Positions 26,140 to 35,900 of a DNA stretch of 64,000 nucleotides are shown one piece after another. Numbering within the stretch: position 1 is the first letter of the stretch; each line of letters begins with the position of its first letter. Origin of the DNA: Leptospiraceae bacterium (GTDB taxonomy: Bacteria > Spirochaetota > Leptospiria > Leptospirales > Leptospiraceae); the NCBI GenBank assembly GCA_024233865.1, contig JACKPA010000002.1, positions 310,001-374,000 of the forward strand, read 5' to 3'. The notes under the pieces were generated by a model that worked only from the letters and a program-made list of their open reading frames with translations, did no database searches and had not been told where the DNA came from. The position numbers and the translations under genes were made by a program.

Positions 26140-28476
26140 TCAAGACAAACCTCCTCCTATTATTGTTTCCATTTGTGAAAGAACCGTATTCGAGTCTAAA
26201 ACAACGACAAAGGCTTTTTGTTCCTCCAAAGAATCGTCGTTTACGATTAAAAATGCCTCACCGTCAGCTGATACTTTTTTCATTTTATTCACAATAGAAG
26301 ATTCTGCATTGAATGCTTCCAAGCGTATGTCCAAAAGATAATTAGCATAAGATGGATCCATTTTGACTTCACACCTCATACCTTTCCAGCTTACACTGAT
26401 AAAACTCTTTCCACTAGAATTGGAAATCTTTGTATTTTTTATGTTTAACTCTAAGGTGATGCACTCTTGTAGACTAATTCCTCCGTGAGCATACTCTTCA
26501 TTTTTTTTGTAGCAACTAATCCCCGAAGCAAGAGCAAAATATTGGTTTGTATTCCAATACCATTGGTAGAGAGTTTCATCAGTTTGAGAATTTTCCTTGA
26601 TGGCAGCACACCTTGCCCACCTTGTATCAACTAGTACGCTTGGTAACTCGACCTTTGGCAAACCACCAGGTAGCAACAACCAACCATGATCCGTTACGAC
26701 TCGAATCGTTTTCCAGCCTGCCAAAAGTAAATTTTGAATTTTTTCTGTTATTTCCAATAGTATGGACTCTATGTTTTTAGCAATTTTCCAGCCTTTGCCA
26801 TGTCCTTCCTTGTCAATTTCACCAAACTCACACCATGCATTCCCCACACCGTTTCCGTTATCGTGTGAAGATAGTATAAGCCATCCGTTTTCTTCTAATA
26901 CCTTTTTGAAATGGTATCCGCCTTTGAGTGTTTGCCCTGTTTCTTCTATGGAAGGTTCAAACTCAATATTTCCAATTTCTCCACTGATTTTTTCCTGGAT
27001 TGGTGAAACAGCGGCTTTTCCTGTTGCCGTTACCGTTGGTAGAGCTGACCATCTAACTTTCTCGTCAATTTTCAGCCCTTTTTTTTCTAAGATTTCTGAC
27101 AACATTTTTGCCGTATCAAACCTTAACCCGTCTACAAAAAGCACGGCTTCGCCTTCAGAAAATCCCTCTTGTCTCCCTTTTTCTTTCGATAGGGGATACC
27201 CGCTCATTTGTATCTGTTTTTGTAAATGATTTGCTGATTCTTCTGCCCAAGGTAGATATATCGAGCGAATGGCTATATGTATTGCTTCTTCGTTTTTTTG
27301 ACTATCTATTAAGCTCAAACATTTTAACAGGGCGTAATCGACCTTCCAACCATTGGCTTGGTATATTCTGCTTATATCTTCTATAGTCCCGACATTGATG
27401 GGAAGTTTTGCGTTTTCGGAGAGTCCCACTAAATACTCTAAAGCCTCAGCTAGTTTAGACTCTCCTATCTTTGCCCAAATTTGTCTTCTCCTTTCACCGT
27501 GTCTTTTTTCCATTTCTAATATTTTGTTGTCCACCTCGTGCCAAGGACAATCTCGGAGAGAGAGCAGATCAATTCTCAATTTTTCTTCTTGCTCGGAATT
27601 CCAATGGGGCAAGCATCCAGCCTTTTCTATATCAGGGAAGAGATCAAAAACAGGTGTAGGTAACTTTTTTATCAATTCTATAAGCCCTTGAAATAGTTTT
27701 GGGTTTTCGTAGAATCGTTCCCATACACCCTTCCAAATTCCTTTTTGTTCCAAGAGTCTTGTCGCTCCCGTGAAAATTCCATCTTTTTCTGGGTCTATTG
27801 CAAACTTTGTTTTGCTTATATCGGCAAAGATTTCCCATTCCGCACTATTCTTTTGTCTTTGGAAGGTTTCCGAGTCGTTCAACCAATTCAGCATCTCTCG
27901 GATTGGATCGTCTCCAGACAGCAAGCTCATGAGATACGATTTTTGGATTTGCTTTCCTTTGAAGTTTTCAACATTTTCGCTTATCAGTTTTGGCAGGCTT
28001 AAGAGTAGAGTTCTTTTTGTCTCCTCGTCTTTGGACACATCCAAACCCAAACCTTTTTTGCTAACGAGGAATGCAAGGATTGTCCAATCTCGCCCATTGA
28101 CCCCTGACCAAATTCGTCCCCTGTACTGCAATTCAGCCAAGGGTTTTAGCCTTTGTTCGCAAGTTTCCACTGCCCTTAGCATCTGCCTGCTGACACCAGG
28201 TAAATACAGAATTGGAATTTTAGATTCCGGAATAGGAGCTTCTTCGATTTTTTCAGCTATCACACAACGCAACCATATAGCTGGTCCTTTCTTGTTTTCG
28301 GGTGAATACTCTCCCAAAGTATACAATTCTGGTAGTTTTTCCTGTATTACGGGGAGGATTCCTTCCCATTGTTTGTCTTCGTCTGTCCAGAGGATTACAT
28401 GAGGTCTTGATTCTACGTTTTTGTTATACTCAGCACAAGTTCGTATGGATTGTATGATTGCATCGAGAACTATCAT
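26140..28476 (-). CDS. pglZ: BREX alkaline-phosphatase-fold protein PglZ
   Basis: The core BREX component with a PglZ domain of the alkaline-phosphatase superfamily, 778 residues. The metal-binding VLFVDGLRFDTAKML (Asp near residue 449) and the later RVVTDHGWLLLPGG are visible. The N-terminus (MIVLDAIIQSIRTCAEYN) is the family start. I place it at ATG 28476, which overlaps the pglX stop as ATGA and has an AAGGAGA site; the frame stays open further upstream inside pglX, but that part is not PglZ-like. The last codons (METIIGGGLS) are duplicated next to brxL, marking the insertion of the cassette. Confidence 0.95.
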   Translation of the reverse strand: MIVLDAIIQSIRTCAEYNKNVESRPHVILWTDEDKQWEGILPVIQEKLPELYTLGEYSPENKKGPAIWLRCVIAEKIEEAPIPESKIPILYLPGVSRQMLRAVETCEQRLKPLAELQYRGRIWSGVNGRDWTILAFLVSKKGLGLDVSKDEETKRTLLLSLPKLISENVENFKGKQIQKSYLMSLLSGDDPIREMLNWLNDSETFQRQKNSAEWEIFADISKTKFAIDPEKDGIFTGATRLLEQKGIWKGVWERFYENPKLFQGLIELIKKLPTPVFDLFPDIEKAGCLPHWNSEQEEKLRIDLLSLRDCPWHEVDNKILEMEKRHGERRRQIWAKIGESKLAEALEYLVGLSENAKLPINVGTIEDISRIYQANGWKVDYALLKCLSLIDSQKNEEAIHIAIRSIYLPWAEESANHLQKQIQMSGYPLSKEKGRQEGFSEGEAVLFVDGLRFDTAKMLSEILEKKGLKIDEKVRWSALPTVTATGKAAVSPIQEKISGEIGNIEFEPSIEETGQTLKGGYHFKKVLEENGWLILSSHDNGNGVGNAWCEFGEIDKEGHGKGWKIAKNIESILLEITEKIQNLLLAGWKTIRVVTDHGWLLLPGGLPKVELPSVLVDTRWARCAAIKENSQTDETLYQWYWNTNQYFALASGISCYKKNEEYAHGGISLQECITLELNIKNTKISNSSGKSFISVSWKGMRCEVKMDPSYANYLLDIRLEAFNAESSIVNKMKKVSADGEAFLIVNDDSLEEQKAFVVVLDSNTVLSQMETIIGGGLS
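26150..26195 (-). repeat. pglZ 3' end copy (cassette boundary, pglZ side)
   Basis: This is the coding end of pglZ that matches 23699-23744 at 42 of 46 positions in direct orientation. The Gly-Gly-Gly codons here correspond to the GGAGGAGG ribosome-binding site of brxL in the other copy. Together the copies enclose about 2.4 kb (23745-26149). Confidence 0.93.
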
Positions 28477-31400
28477 AATTCTCCTCTTTCCTTTTTCTTT
28501 TCTTTTATTGTTGTGTGGTGATCGTTTATGCGGTCTCCCTTGAATACGGAAAACCATGGTGCAGATTGAACGTCTTTTCCCCTATCTTTGCTCCATTTTA
28601 TATTTGGCTTATCACGCAAGACTCCCGCACCTTTCTTTTTGATATCCACCCCACTCATAAACGGTCGTATATTCATTCTGACTCCGTCGTTTAGGTCGGG
28701 ATTCCAACCAATGGGTTGTTCTTTTAAGGTCTTCCAGCGTATGAATATGTCATAGGGCTTTTCTCCTATGAGGATGAGTTCCAATTGTTTCCTTAGTCTT
28801 TCGGCTGCTGCGATCTTTTCGTCCGCTCCGTCAACTTTGTTTTCCAAGTCTTGTTTTTGTCGGCTTACCCAATCTCCGAGGTAGGTGTATAGCAATGTTT
28901 CGAGGGTTTTGTAATCAAACTTATGGTAGTTTACTATGGCAGAAAATCCGTCAGGCAGTCCGTCCCAAATTTGCCAGAGAAATGGTCTGTGGTGGAATAT
29001 TTTACAGTGGTGCATAAAGAATCCGTCTCTTAGCCAAGCTTCAAGAGTCTTTCCTGTGTAACCTACGGTTTCCAAGAGTTTTGACAAAACGTCGGTTGTC
29101 CACTCGCTTCCGTAAGACGTTGCGAGTATTCTCATTAGGCGGTCACTTGCTCTTTCTTCTCCGCGAACGGGTGGGATGCAGACGATTCCGTCTTCGTCAA
29201 CATATTCCGAAAGAGACTCACACTTGGTGATCCATTCCCTTTGCTCTTTTGCGAGCTCCATTCCTTCATCTGTCTCCGCAGGCCACCGATAACCTAGTAA
29301 CCTAGCTACCGCTACTTGCAAGACAGTCTCGTCTATTCGCATCTTCTCTGCGACTTCCAATCGCTTGGTTTCTTCGTTCCAAACGACCGATCCGCATGGA
29401 TGCCCGTGATAAATCCACTGTGTGGGATCATCAGAATACGGCTCTGGTAAGCCGTTAGGATACATAGCTTCAGCAACTTTCGTCCAGTATTCCAAGTCAA
29501 ACGGAACTTTAACAAGTGTAGCATTTGTAACATTTAGTTTTTGATCAATTCGCCGAACTGCTTCGTTGTATTCAGGAGATGAACAATAACACCAAATAGC
29601 GAGAAGGTGCATTTTATTTGATGGGACAATAACACCAGTATTATTGTCATATAGACTTCCATAATAAAGAGTTGCTGGTAAACCTGTCATTTGTCCAATA
29701 GCTACACCATACTTACCATATGCTTCATTTGTGGTACCAGGACGAAGCATTTCCTTACCTTTTTCAATCCAATTTATAATTAATTCTTTACCAGTATAAT
29801 ACTGGGATTTTCGAGGAGTAGTTTGTAAAAATTTCCAATATTTAAATTCAGAAGGGATTTCACAAAAAACTCTTTCCCATTTATCATTATCTCCAGATAC
29901 AATACCACGCATTGAAATTGCGTACTTTGATAAAATTATACTATCATCACTTTCATCTAATGCAACTCTTGCATCAGGATTATTTAACTGTTTATGTTGT
30001 TCTACACTTTTGATTTCATTTGAAATGAGAAGTCTAGATTTTTCAAAAGGATTATTGGCAGAAGAAACATCAATTCCTCTGATGTAATGAATTCTGTCGT
30101 TTTGGAAGAGCTGAGAGTTGCTAGGCTGAAATCCACGTTTCGTGATTGTTAAAAGTATTGCTTTTACTACCTCACCAGATATTGTTTCAAATGCTGCCGG
30201 TCCGAGGCGGGCGATGAAGTTCCATTCTTCTTGCAACAAGAGTTTTATTCTAAACTTTTTATAAGAGGTCAAAAACAACCAATTTTGGGGAAGTACGACC
30301 GAAGCAGTTCCATGAATATGGCAATAATCTAATATTCTATCTAGAAACACCGTTGCAAGGTCGTTTCTAGCCTCCGAGTAATTCTTTTCACAAAAATTCT
30401 TCAAAACATCCGATTGTTTCCCACGAGCTAAATACGGAACATTCGTAACCACCCAATGGTAATGGGATGTGAGGAGCTTCCCTGCTTTGGCAAGCCCATG
30501 TGCCACCACCGCAGTTTCTAATTCCCCCCAGCCCCCGCGTGCGGGGGTCTTCTCCCCGTTCACGGGGTCGGGGGTCTTCTCCCCGTTCACGGGGTTGGGG
30601 GAATCCGGGGAATCCAAAGCATTCCCAAGTGCAACACTCAAATCATCCCACTTAACAAGTTTTGCAGCATCCGACTTAGAAGGGTCTAACAAACTACCCA
30701 AAACAGGAGCATTTTGAAACTCATCATAGAGCCAACCCAAAGCCGTTTTGAGATTCGTATCATTCCCGCCTAACTTTTTCCAATTTTCTTTTTCCACACC
30801 TACAGCCAGCCCCGAACATGCAATGTGTAGCTCTGGCAGGGGACGATACCCACCTGTATTGGGATACTTCCAGGCAGTCAAAGCCAAGGCAAAAGCCGCA
30901 ATCTCTGTTACCCGTTTATCAACATCAAGCCCGTGAAGATTCTCCGACAACACCTTATCAACGGCATCCTTAGCAGACAAACTCTCCAATTCCATCCGAA
31001 TAGGAACTAACATTAAAAAAACAGCCACTAAAAAATGACCCGAACCGCAGCAAGGGTCTAAAACCTTCCATTCACCCAAGTCAGCAGGGAGTTTTTCAAA
31101 ACCCCCAGATGCCAAAGCAAAACCTTCGTCTTCTTTCACAAAACGCAAAAATTCCAATGGAACACCTTCAATAGAAGCTTTTTTCCTAAGCTCAAGCTCT
31201 GAGCTTGCAGTTTGGTAGTCGGTTTGCTTCAATCTTTTATTTGCCCACCAAGCACCCAAAGAATTATCCAACAAAAAAGAAACCATATACGCTTCCGTAA
31301 AGAGCTGCGTAACTGCGGGAAGTTCACGAGCACCTATTTTTACTTCGCTCTTGTTCACCTCATCTTTTCGTTTGGACTGCCAAAATTGGTAAACCCAACC

Positions 31401-31937
31401 CAAAGAATCCGATGCTTGGAAAATATCAGGATTCAAGTTTGTTAAAATTTTTTCCAATTTTGTCTGGTATTCATAGGTAAACTGAATCTCAAAGACTGGC
31501 GAACTTACTCGAAAAATCTGCGGTAACATTTGGGACGCAAAACGAGCTGCCAACTCCCAACCGTTCCTTGCACCTTGCTCCCCTGCTAGCTCTTCACAAT
31601 CTTCAATCGTCACAGAAACTGATTCATTTGGGTCAGGGTACATCAAGAGGTCATTTTCTGCCAAGAACCTAGCAAACAACATCCTATGCCAGTGTTCATA
31701 AGCAATTTCTTCTATGAGCAAATCGTTTGATTTGGAAGAATCACCTAGTTGCTTTCCATGAATGATTAGTTTATCACGTAATGCTTTTTCCTCATCGGTT
31801 AGATGTTCAAAATCTTTCTGATCTTGCCCAACTCCTAATTGCAACAAACTCGCTAAGACTGCTTCTTCTGAGATAACACGAGCATTTTCGATAGCCCTTT
31901 CCAATTCATTTCTCATTGATTTTGATAATGGATACAT
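28473..31937 (-). CDS. pglX: BREX adenine-specific DNA methyltransferase PglX
   Basis: Marks host DNA at adenine N6 for self-recognition in BREX. The SAM-binding motif DPCCGSGHF starts near residue 294 and the catalytic motif reads TNVPYLARG near 498, a variant of NPPY. The protein (1154 residues) is full length for the family. The ATG at 31937 has a GAGGA site; the frame extends to a TTG at 31991 without better support. Between the two methylase motifs (about residues 442-473) lies a GC-rich insertion with two 9-residue NGEKTP units encoded by a palindromic block (30521-30604). The stop overlaps the pglZ start. An Rpn nuclease gene separates it from brxC. Confidence 0.94.
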   Translation of the reverse strand: MYPLSKSMRNELERAIENARVISEEAVLASLLQLGVGQDQKDFEHLTDEEKALRDKLIIHGKQLGDSSKSNDLLIEEIAYEHWHRMLFARFLAENDLLMYPDPNESVSVTIEDCEELAGEQGARNGWELAARFASQMLPQIFRVSSPVFEIQFTYEYQTKLEKILTNLNPDIFQASDSLGWVYQFWQSKRKDEVNKSEVKIGARELPAVTQLFTEAYMVSFLLDNSLGAWWANKRLKQTDYQTASSELELRKKASIEGVPLEFLRFVKEDEGFALASGGFEKLPADLGEWKVLDPCCGSGHFLVAVFLMLVPIRMELESLSAKDAVDKVLSENLHGLDVDKRVTEIAAFALALTAWKYPNTGGYRPLPELHIACSGLAVGVEKENWKKLGGNDTNLKTALGWLYDEFQNAPVLGSLLDPSKSDAAKLVKWDDLSVALGNALDSPDSPNPVNGEKTPDPVNGEKTPARGGWGELETAVVAHGLAKAGKLLTSHYHWVVTNVPYLARGKQSDVLKNFCEKNYSEARNDLATVFLDRILDYCHIHGTASVVLPQNWLFLTSYKKFRIKLLLQEEWNFIARLGPAAFETISGEVVKAILLTITKRGFQPSNSQLFQNDRIHYIRGIDVSSANNPFEKSRLLISNEIKSVEQHKQLNNPDARVALDESDDSIILSKYAISMRGIVSGDNDKWERVFCEIPSEFKYWKFLQTTPRKSQYYTGKELIINWIEKGKEMLRPGTTNEAYGKYGVAIGQMTGLPATLYYGSLYDNNTGVIVPSNKMHLLAIWCYCSSPEYNEAVRRIDQKLNVTNATLVKVPFDLEYWTKVAEAMYPNGLPEPYSDDPTQWIYHGHPCGSVVWNEETKRLEVAEKMRIDETVLQVAVARLLGYRWPAETDEGMELAKEQREWITKCESLSEYVDEDGIVCIPPVRGEERASDRLMRILATSYGSEWTTDVLSKLLETVGYTGKTLEAWLRDGFFMHHCKIFHHRPFLWQIWDGLPDGFSAIVNYHKFDYKTLETLLYTYLGDWVSRQKQDLENKVDGADEKIAAAERLRKQLELILIGEKPYDIFIRWKTLKEQPIGWNPDLNDGVRMNIRPFMSGVDIKKKGAGVLRDKPNIKWSKDRGKDVQSAPWFSVFKGDRINDHHTTIKEKKKERGEL
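30521..30604. repeat. GC-rich palindromic block with 27-bp tandem units inside pglX
   Basis: Three hairpins are nested here. cccccgc/gcggggg lies at 30532-30547. ccccgt/acgggg occurs twice, at 30554-30567 and 30581-30594, spaced exactly 27 bases. The outer ends, attcccccc at 30521 and gggggaat near 30604, are also roughly complementary. The block is G+C-rich in an AT-rich gene, and its length keeps the reading frame, adding NGEKTPDPV-type repeats. It looks like an inserted mobile palindrome. Confidence 0.8.
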
Positions 31938-31998
31938 GCAAAAATTTCCTCTATGTATTTTTAAAATAACTATCCTGAAACTACTCGCCAAAAAAAGT

Positions 31999-32934
31999 TC
32001 ATTTTAACTGATTTATATAATCCACTGAAACACCAAAAACATCTGCAATCTCTTCTATAGTTAGCTTTCCGCCTTGGATAGTTTTCCTGATTGATAATTC
32101 CTTTTCTTTTTCTGCTTTTTCCGCTCTTTCCTTCTCTCTTTCGGTATTTTTTCTTTCTTCTTCCCTACCTTTTTCCTCACCCTCCTGCCTTGCTGTTTCT
32201 ACCATATCTTCTTCAGAAGCCACATTTACTAAATATTTGTCATATTTACGTCTTTCTTCTTCGCTCATGTTCATAATTCGTAGCTTCTCTCTTGCCTTGT
32301 CAATGTACTTAGATTTGAAATCTTCCCTTACTTCGCTATTCTTGATCATGTATATCCATTCATCTATTGGAGAACGAATTATATTCTCAAATTCTCCGAC
32401 ACGTATCAAATAATATTCGGGAAACACATTTTTCTCTCGAAACTCATACTTCGGCTCAAATACCTTGGTATCTTGATGTCTTTCTTTCACTATCAATGGT
32501 TTCTTATTGTGAACTCCGATGAATTCCGTCCTTCCATGGTAAATATAATCATCACCTCTACCAAGGTTAAAATACAGTATACTTATGGATAAAACTTTCA
32601 CTACATCTTTGTATTCGGAACCGGAATTTATGTTATCTACAATGACCTTAGAAGTGCCATACAACAATCTTTCCAGGTAGTGTGTTTCCCGATTATTTTG
32701 AATTTCTATGATAATTTTCCTTTTTTGGGAATCTTCTACTAGCAGATCAACTCTATTAAACTTGTCTGTTTCATCTTCCTGATTACTTTCGCTTTCCAAA
32801 ATAGTAAGAATCGTAATTGCCTCTTCCAAAAGAGCAGTCAAAAATCCTTCCAAGATGTCAAAGTTTGCCTTATTTCTAAGGAAGTACTTCATTGCCCAGT
32901 CAAATCGAACTAAAGTATTTTTTCCGTTTTTCAT
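31999..32934 (-). CDS. Rpn/PD-(D/E)XK family nuclease inside the BREX operon
   Basis: A 311-residue member of the Rpn/PDDEXK_2 (PF12784-like) family, related to recombination-promoting nucleases and once annotated as transposase. Features are FDWAMKYFLRNKANFDILEGFL at the start, the nuclease core VDLLVEDSQKRKIIIEIQ (D...ExQ) and LLYGTSKVIVDNI. A long charged coiled coil rich in Glu/Lys/Arg and a short helix-turn-helix-like tail (LTIEEIADVFGVSVDYINQL) follow. It sits between brxC and pglX in the same direction, with 50 and 62 bases of spacing, and does not belong to standard BREX. It is probably a passenger cotranscribed with the operon. Confidence 0.85.
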   Translation of the reverse strand: MKNGKNTLVRFDWAMKYFLRNKANFDILEGFLTALLEEAITILTILESESNQEDETDKFNRVDLLVEDSQKRKIIIEIQNNRETHYLERLLYGTSKVIVDNINSGSEYKDVVKVLSISILYFNLGRGDDYIYHGRTEFIGVHNKKPLIVKERHQDTKVFEPKYEFREKNVFPEYYLIRVGEFENIIRSPIDEWIYMIKNSEVREDFKSKYIDKAREKLRIMNMSEEERRKYDKYLVNVASEEDMVETARQEGEEKGREEERKNTEREKERAEKAEKEKELSIRKTIQGGKLTIEEIADVFGVSVDYINQLK

Positions 32935-32983
32935 AATACAATAAAACTATAATGTTCTAACAAACTTGCAAGAAAGTTTTGAG

Positions 32984-35900
32984 TTATTGAATAATGATTG
33001 GACCTTTCTTGATTTCTTCTTTTAGATACACAGAAACTTTCTCAACATAAGTGTCCACGTCTTCATCAGTCTTTAAAGTGGCTTGTGGAAGATTACCTTT
33101 TCTTGCCTTTGGCTCTAGCAACTGGGCTGCTTCAAGCAACATCTGATCGTAACGAGAAGGCATTGCCATAATTAGGTTTTCAAATGAATTGAGACTTGTA
33201 TATTCCAAGAAATTTAAAATAGACTCGTTTGAGCTAAGGTCTATTACGGGCTTTCCTGATTCGATGAACCCATGTGGAAGACGTAATTGATGTCTTTGTT
33301 CCGGAGACAACCCCATCCAGTGTGAATCATTTTCTAGCTTTTCTTCTCCTTGATTCCATGTCAATTCAAACCTATCTTTCAAATGGTTTAATTGTGTTCT
33401 TAACTTTTGTGTGAGTTCTTGGATTAAGTTAGGGATTGGGTTCGGATTTTGGAGTAATAACCTATCCTTTTCAATAGTATCTACCTGAGAAATAATTTCG
33501 TCTCTGTCTTCTAATCCCTCAGAACAGAAACTAAGCCTCTTTAATAATGTCCATTCATCCCATCTTTTGTCTATGGTTGTAGAAACTGATTTCCATTCCT
33601 CTATCAAATGAGAAATTTCTTCTCTTGCATTGTAGAGGATATGAAGTTGTTCATTCCCGCCACTCAAACGAATTTCTTCTAGAATGCTTGGGTTAGGTAT
33701 TTCTGGCTTCGGCGGCTCACCTCCGGATCGCTTTGCCAAGTTTATAAGGCTCTCTAAAAATTCAGGAACTTTTTGAGATTCTTCATTCGATTTTGAGCTA
33801 ATACCTAATTTTGAAAATAATTGTCTGATTTGTATCCTCTGTTGTGTAGAGGGAGGATTGTTCTCCACTTTAAAGATCGTTTTACTAATCGTCTTTCGTT
33901 CTAATTTTTTGAAATCGACATTTTTTTGATTTTCATCGGTCGCTCGGATCAAATTGGAAACTAATAACACAAATAGAGCACCATCGATACTATCATTTGT
34001 CCAGCCAAAGGGAGGTTGCTTAAAGTTGGAACGAATATCTCCACCAGATTTTCCTGATCCTATAAAACTCAAAATTCTCTTACATACGTCTTGGTTTTTT
34101 GCTTCTCCGTCATAGTGTATTGCTTTGAGTGCGTCAGCAGCTCCCTTTCTTGCATTTTCATAAACGTAACCCCAACCTACATGATCACACAAATCGAAAT
34201 GTGGAAAAAGTCTTAACAAAGATTTTTCTATCCCTTCATGTATAGCATCTTGCAAAGAATCTCCAATTATTTCAACTCCACCGGATTGAAATACACGAGT
34301 ACCTGACAAACACTCCAATAAAAGTTCATCTATCTTGGCTTCGGCATTCCTTTTAGTTGTTTCCATAGCTGCTTTTGCTTCTTGACCCTCAGCTGAATTT
34401 GGGCTTCCTTTTTTATCAAGCGTTGCTGTTGCTGCTTTAAAATCGATCAACTGGTGTCTTAAATCGTCTGCAGACCTCTTGGGAATATAAACAAGAATCG
34501 TAGAAGAGTTGCTATCAAGCTGGCGAGCATCAGCTAAAACGGAATTTTCATCAATCGTCCAACCGTTACGTACCCAAATAGTCAATTTCTCGGTATGGTC
34601 TTTGGGAAGAGTACTTTCAAAATATGGAAAAATATCTCTGGATTCTTTTGATTTACCCTGATGAATACCGGTAAGTTTTACCTGTTGTGCAAACTTTTTC
34701 TTGATCCTATCATTTCGCTCGTCTTCGATTCGGTGTGGTTCATTGGCTAAAAGAGACCTTTGGTTATAAAACTCATCATTCCAAGCTGTAGATTCTTCTG
34801 TCTGAATTCGATATTCATCACCCACGCGCATAATAATATCTTTTGCGTTATCTAAAATTAGGGGTAATTTACTCCTAAGAATAGTAGAACCTTCATTTAA
34901 ATCGTCTAGTAATAAGTCAGCTATGGTATCAACGCTTGACCTAAGTCCAATATCTTTGTTTTTTGCAGAAATTTTTCCTATTAAAAAGATAACTCCAATA
35001 GCCCTTCCTAAAAGTTTTTCGTCTTCGTTCCCATTTTTCAATTTTACAGATTTCTCGTAAACTTTACGAGGAAGGTTTCTTGATTGTACCATCTTTTCGG
35101 CAGCTTCAAAAAACAAATAATCGGTAGGGATTATACTACCAAGAGGTTTTTCTAAATTAGTCTTTATCGCTCTATGAACCATACTCAATTGATTCCGCAA
35201 TTGACTGTCTGTTCCAGTTGCATCTAAGTTTCGTAAAGATTTTTCCCAAAATTTTCTTCTGATGGGTAGGATTGGATAATCTAAAGGAAATACGGCGTTT
35301 TCTTCCGGTTTGTGAGAGAGGCTAGTATTTCCTAAGTGACGTGAAATTTCCCCTTGGTGTTTAAAGAGCAGTTCTTCCAAAGGTTTCATGACATTCGGCT
35401 TTTTGGCGAGTATCACCTTTCTGATAACAGAATCCACATCAGCGTCAGACAATTCAACCCTAACAGTAAATCTTCCTTCCAACTTTTTTATAAATGCAGT
35501 ACCTGTAATTGCAGTTTGTCCAGTTCCGATAAACATGAGCTTTCCGGAAAAAGATTTGCTACATGTTTCTACAACTTCTTGGATATAGATCGACTTCTGC
35601 ACGTCTTCACCTATGTATTGCTGAACCTCGTCAAAAACAAAAAGGGTAAGCGGAAACTTTCCGTCTTCTGTAGTTAAGGACTCTTTAATCGCTCTTATAA
35701 AATCATCATTGGAAATATCGGTTACAGTTGGATAAATTTTTGTGAGCAAAGAGGAACAATCTTCCTGGTTAGGAAATAGTTTTGGTTTTAAATCTACCAA
35801 GGTTTTGTGGAGGTTTTCATCAGAATAGAACATATCTAAGATATAAATCCAGTCCTCTTGATCTTTTGGCTGTACTCGCTCTTTCAGAATTTCATAGATA

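Noticed and set aside
27770..28402. Plus-strand ORF of 210 codons within pglZ
   Set aside because: It is antisense to a conserved PglZ domain and has no recognisable motif.
28477..28557. N-terminal extension of pglZ into pglX
   Set aside because: The extension is basic and unlike PglZ; ATG 28476 has the ribosome-binding site and the ATGA overlap.
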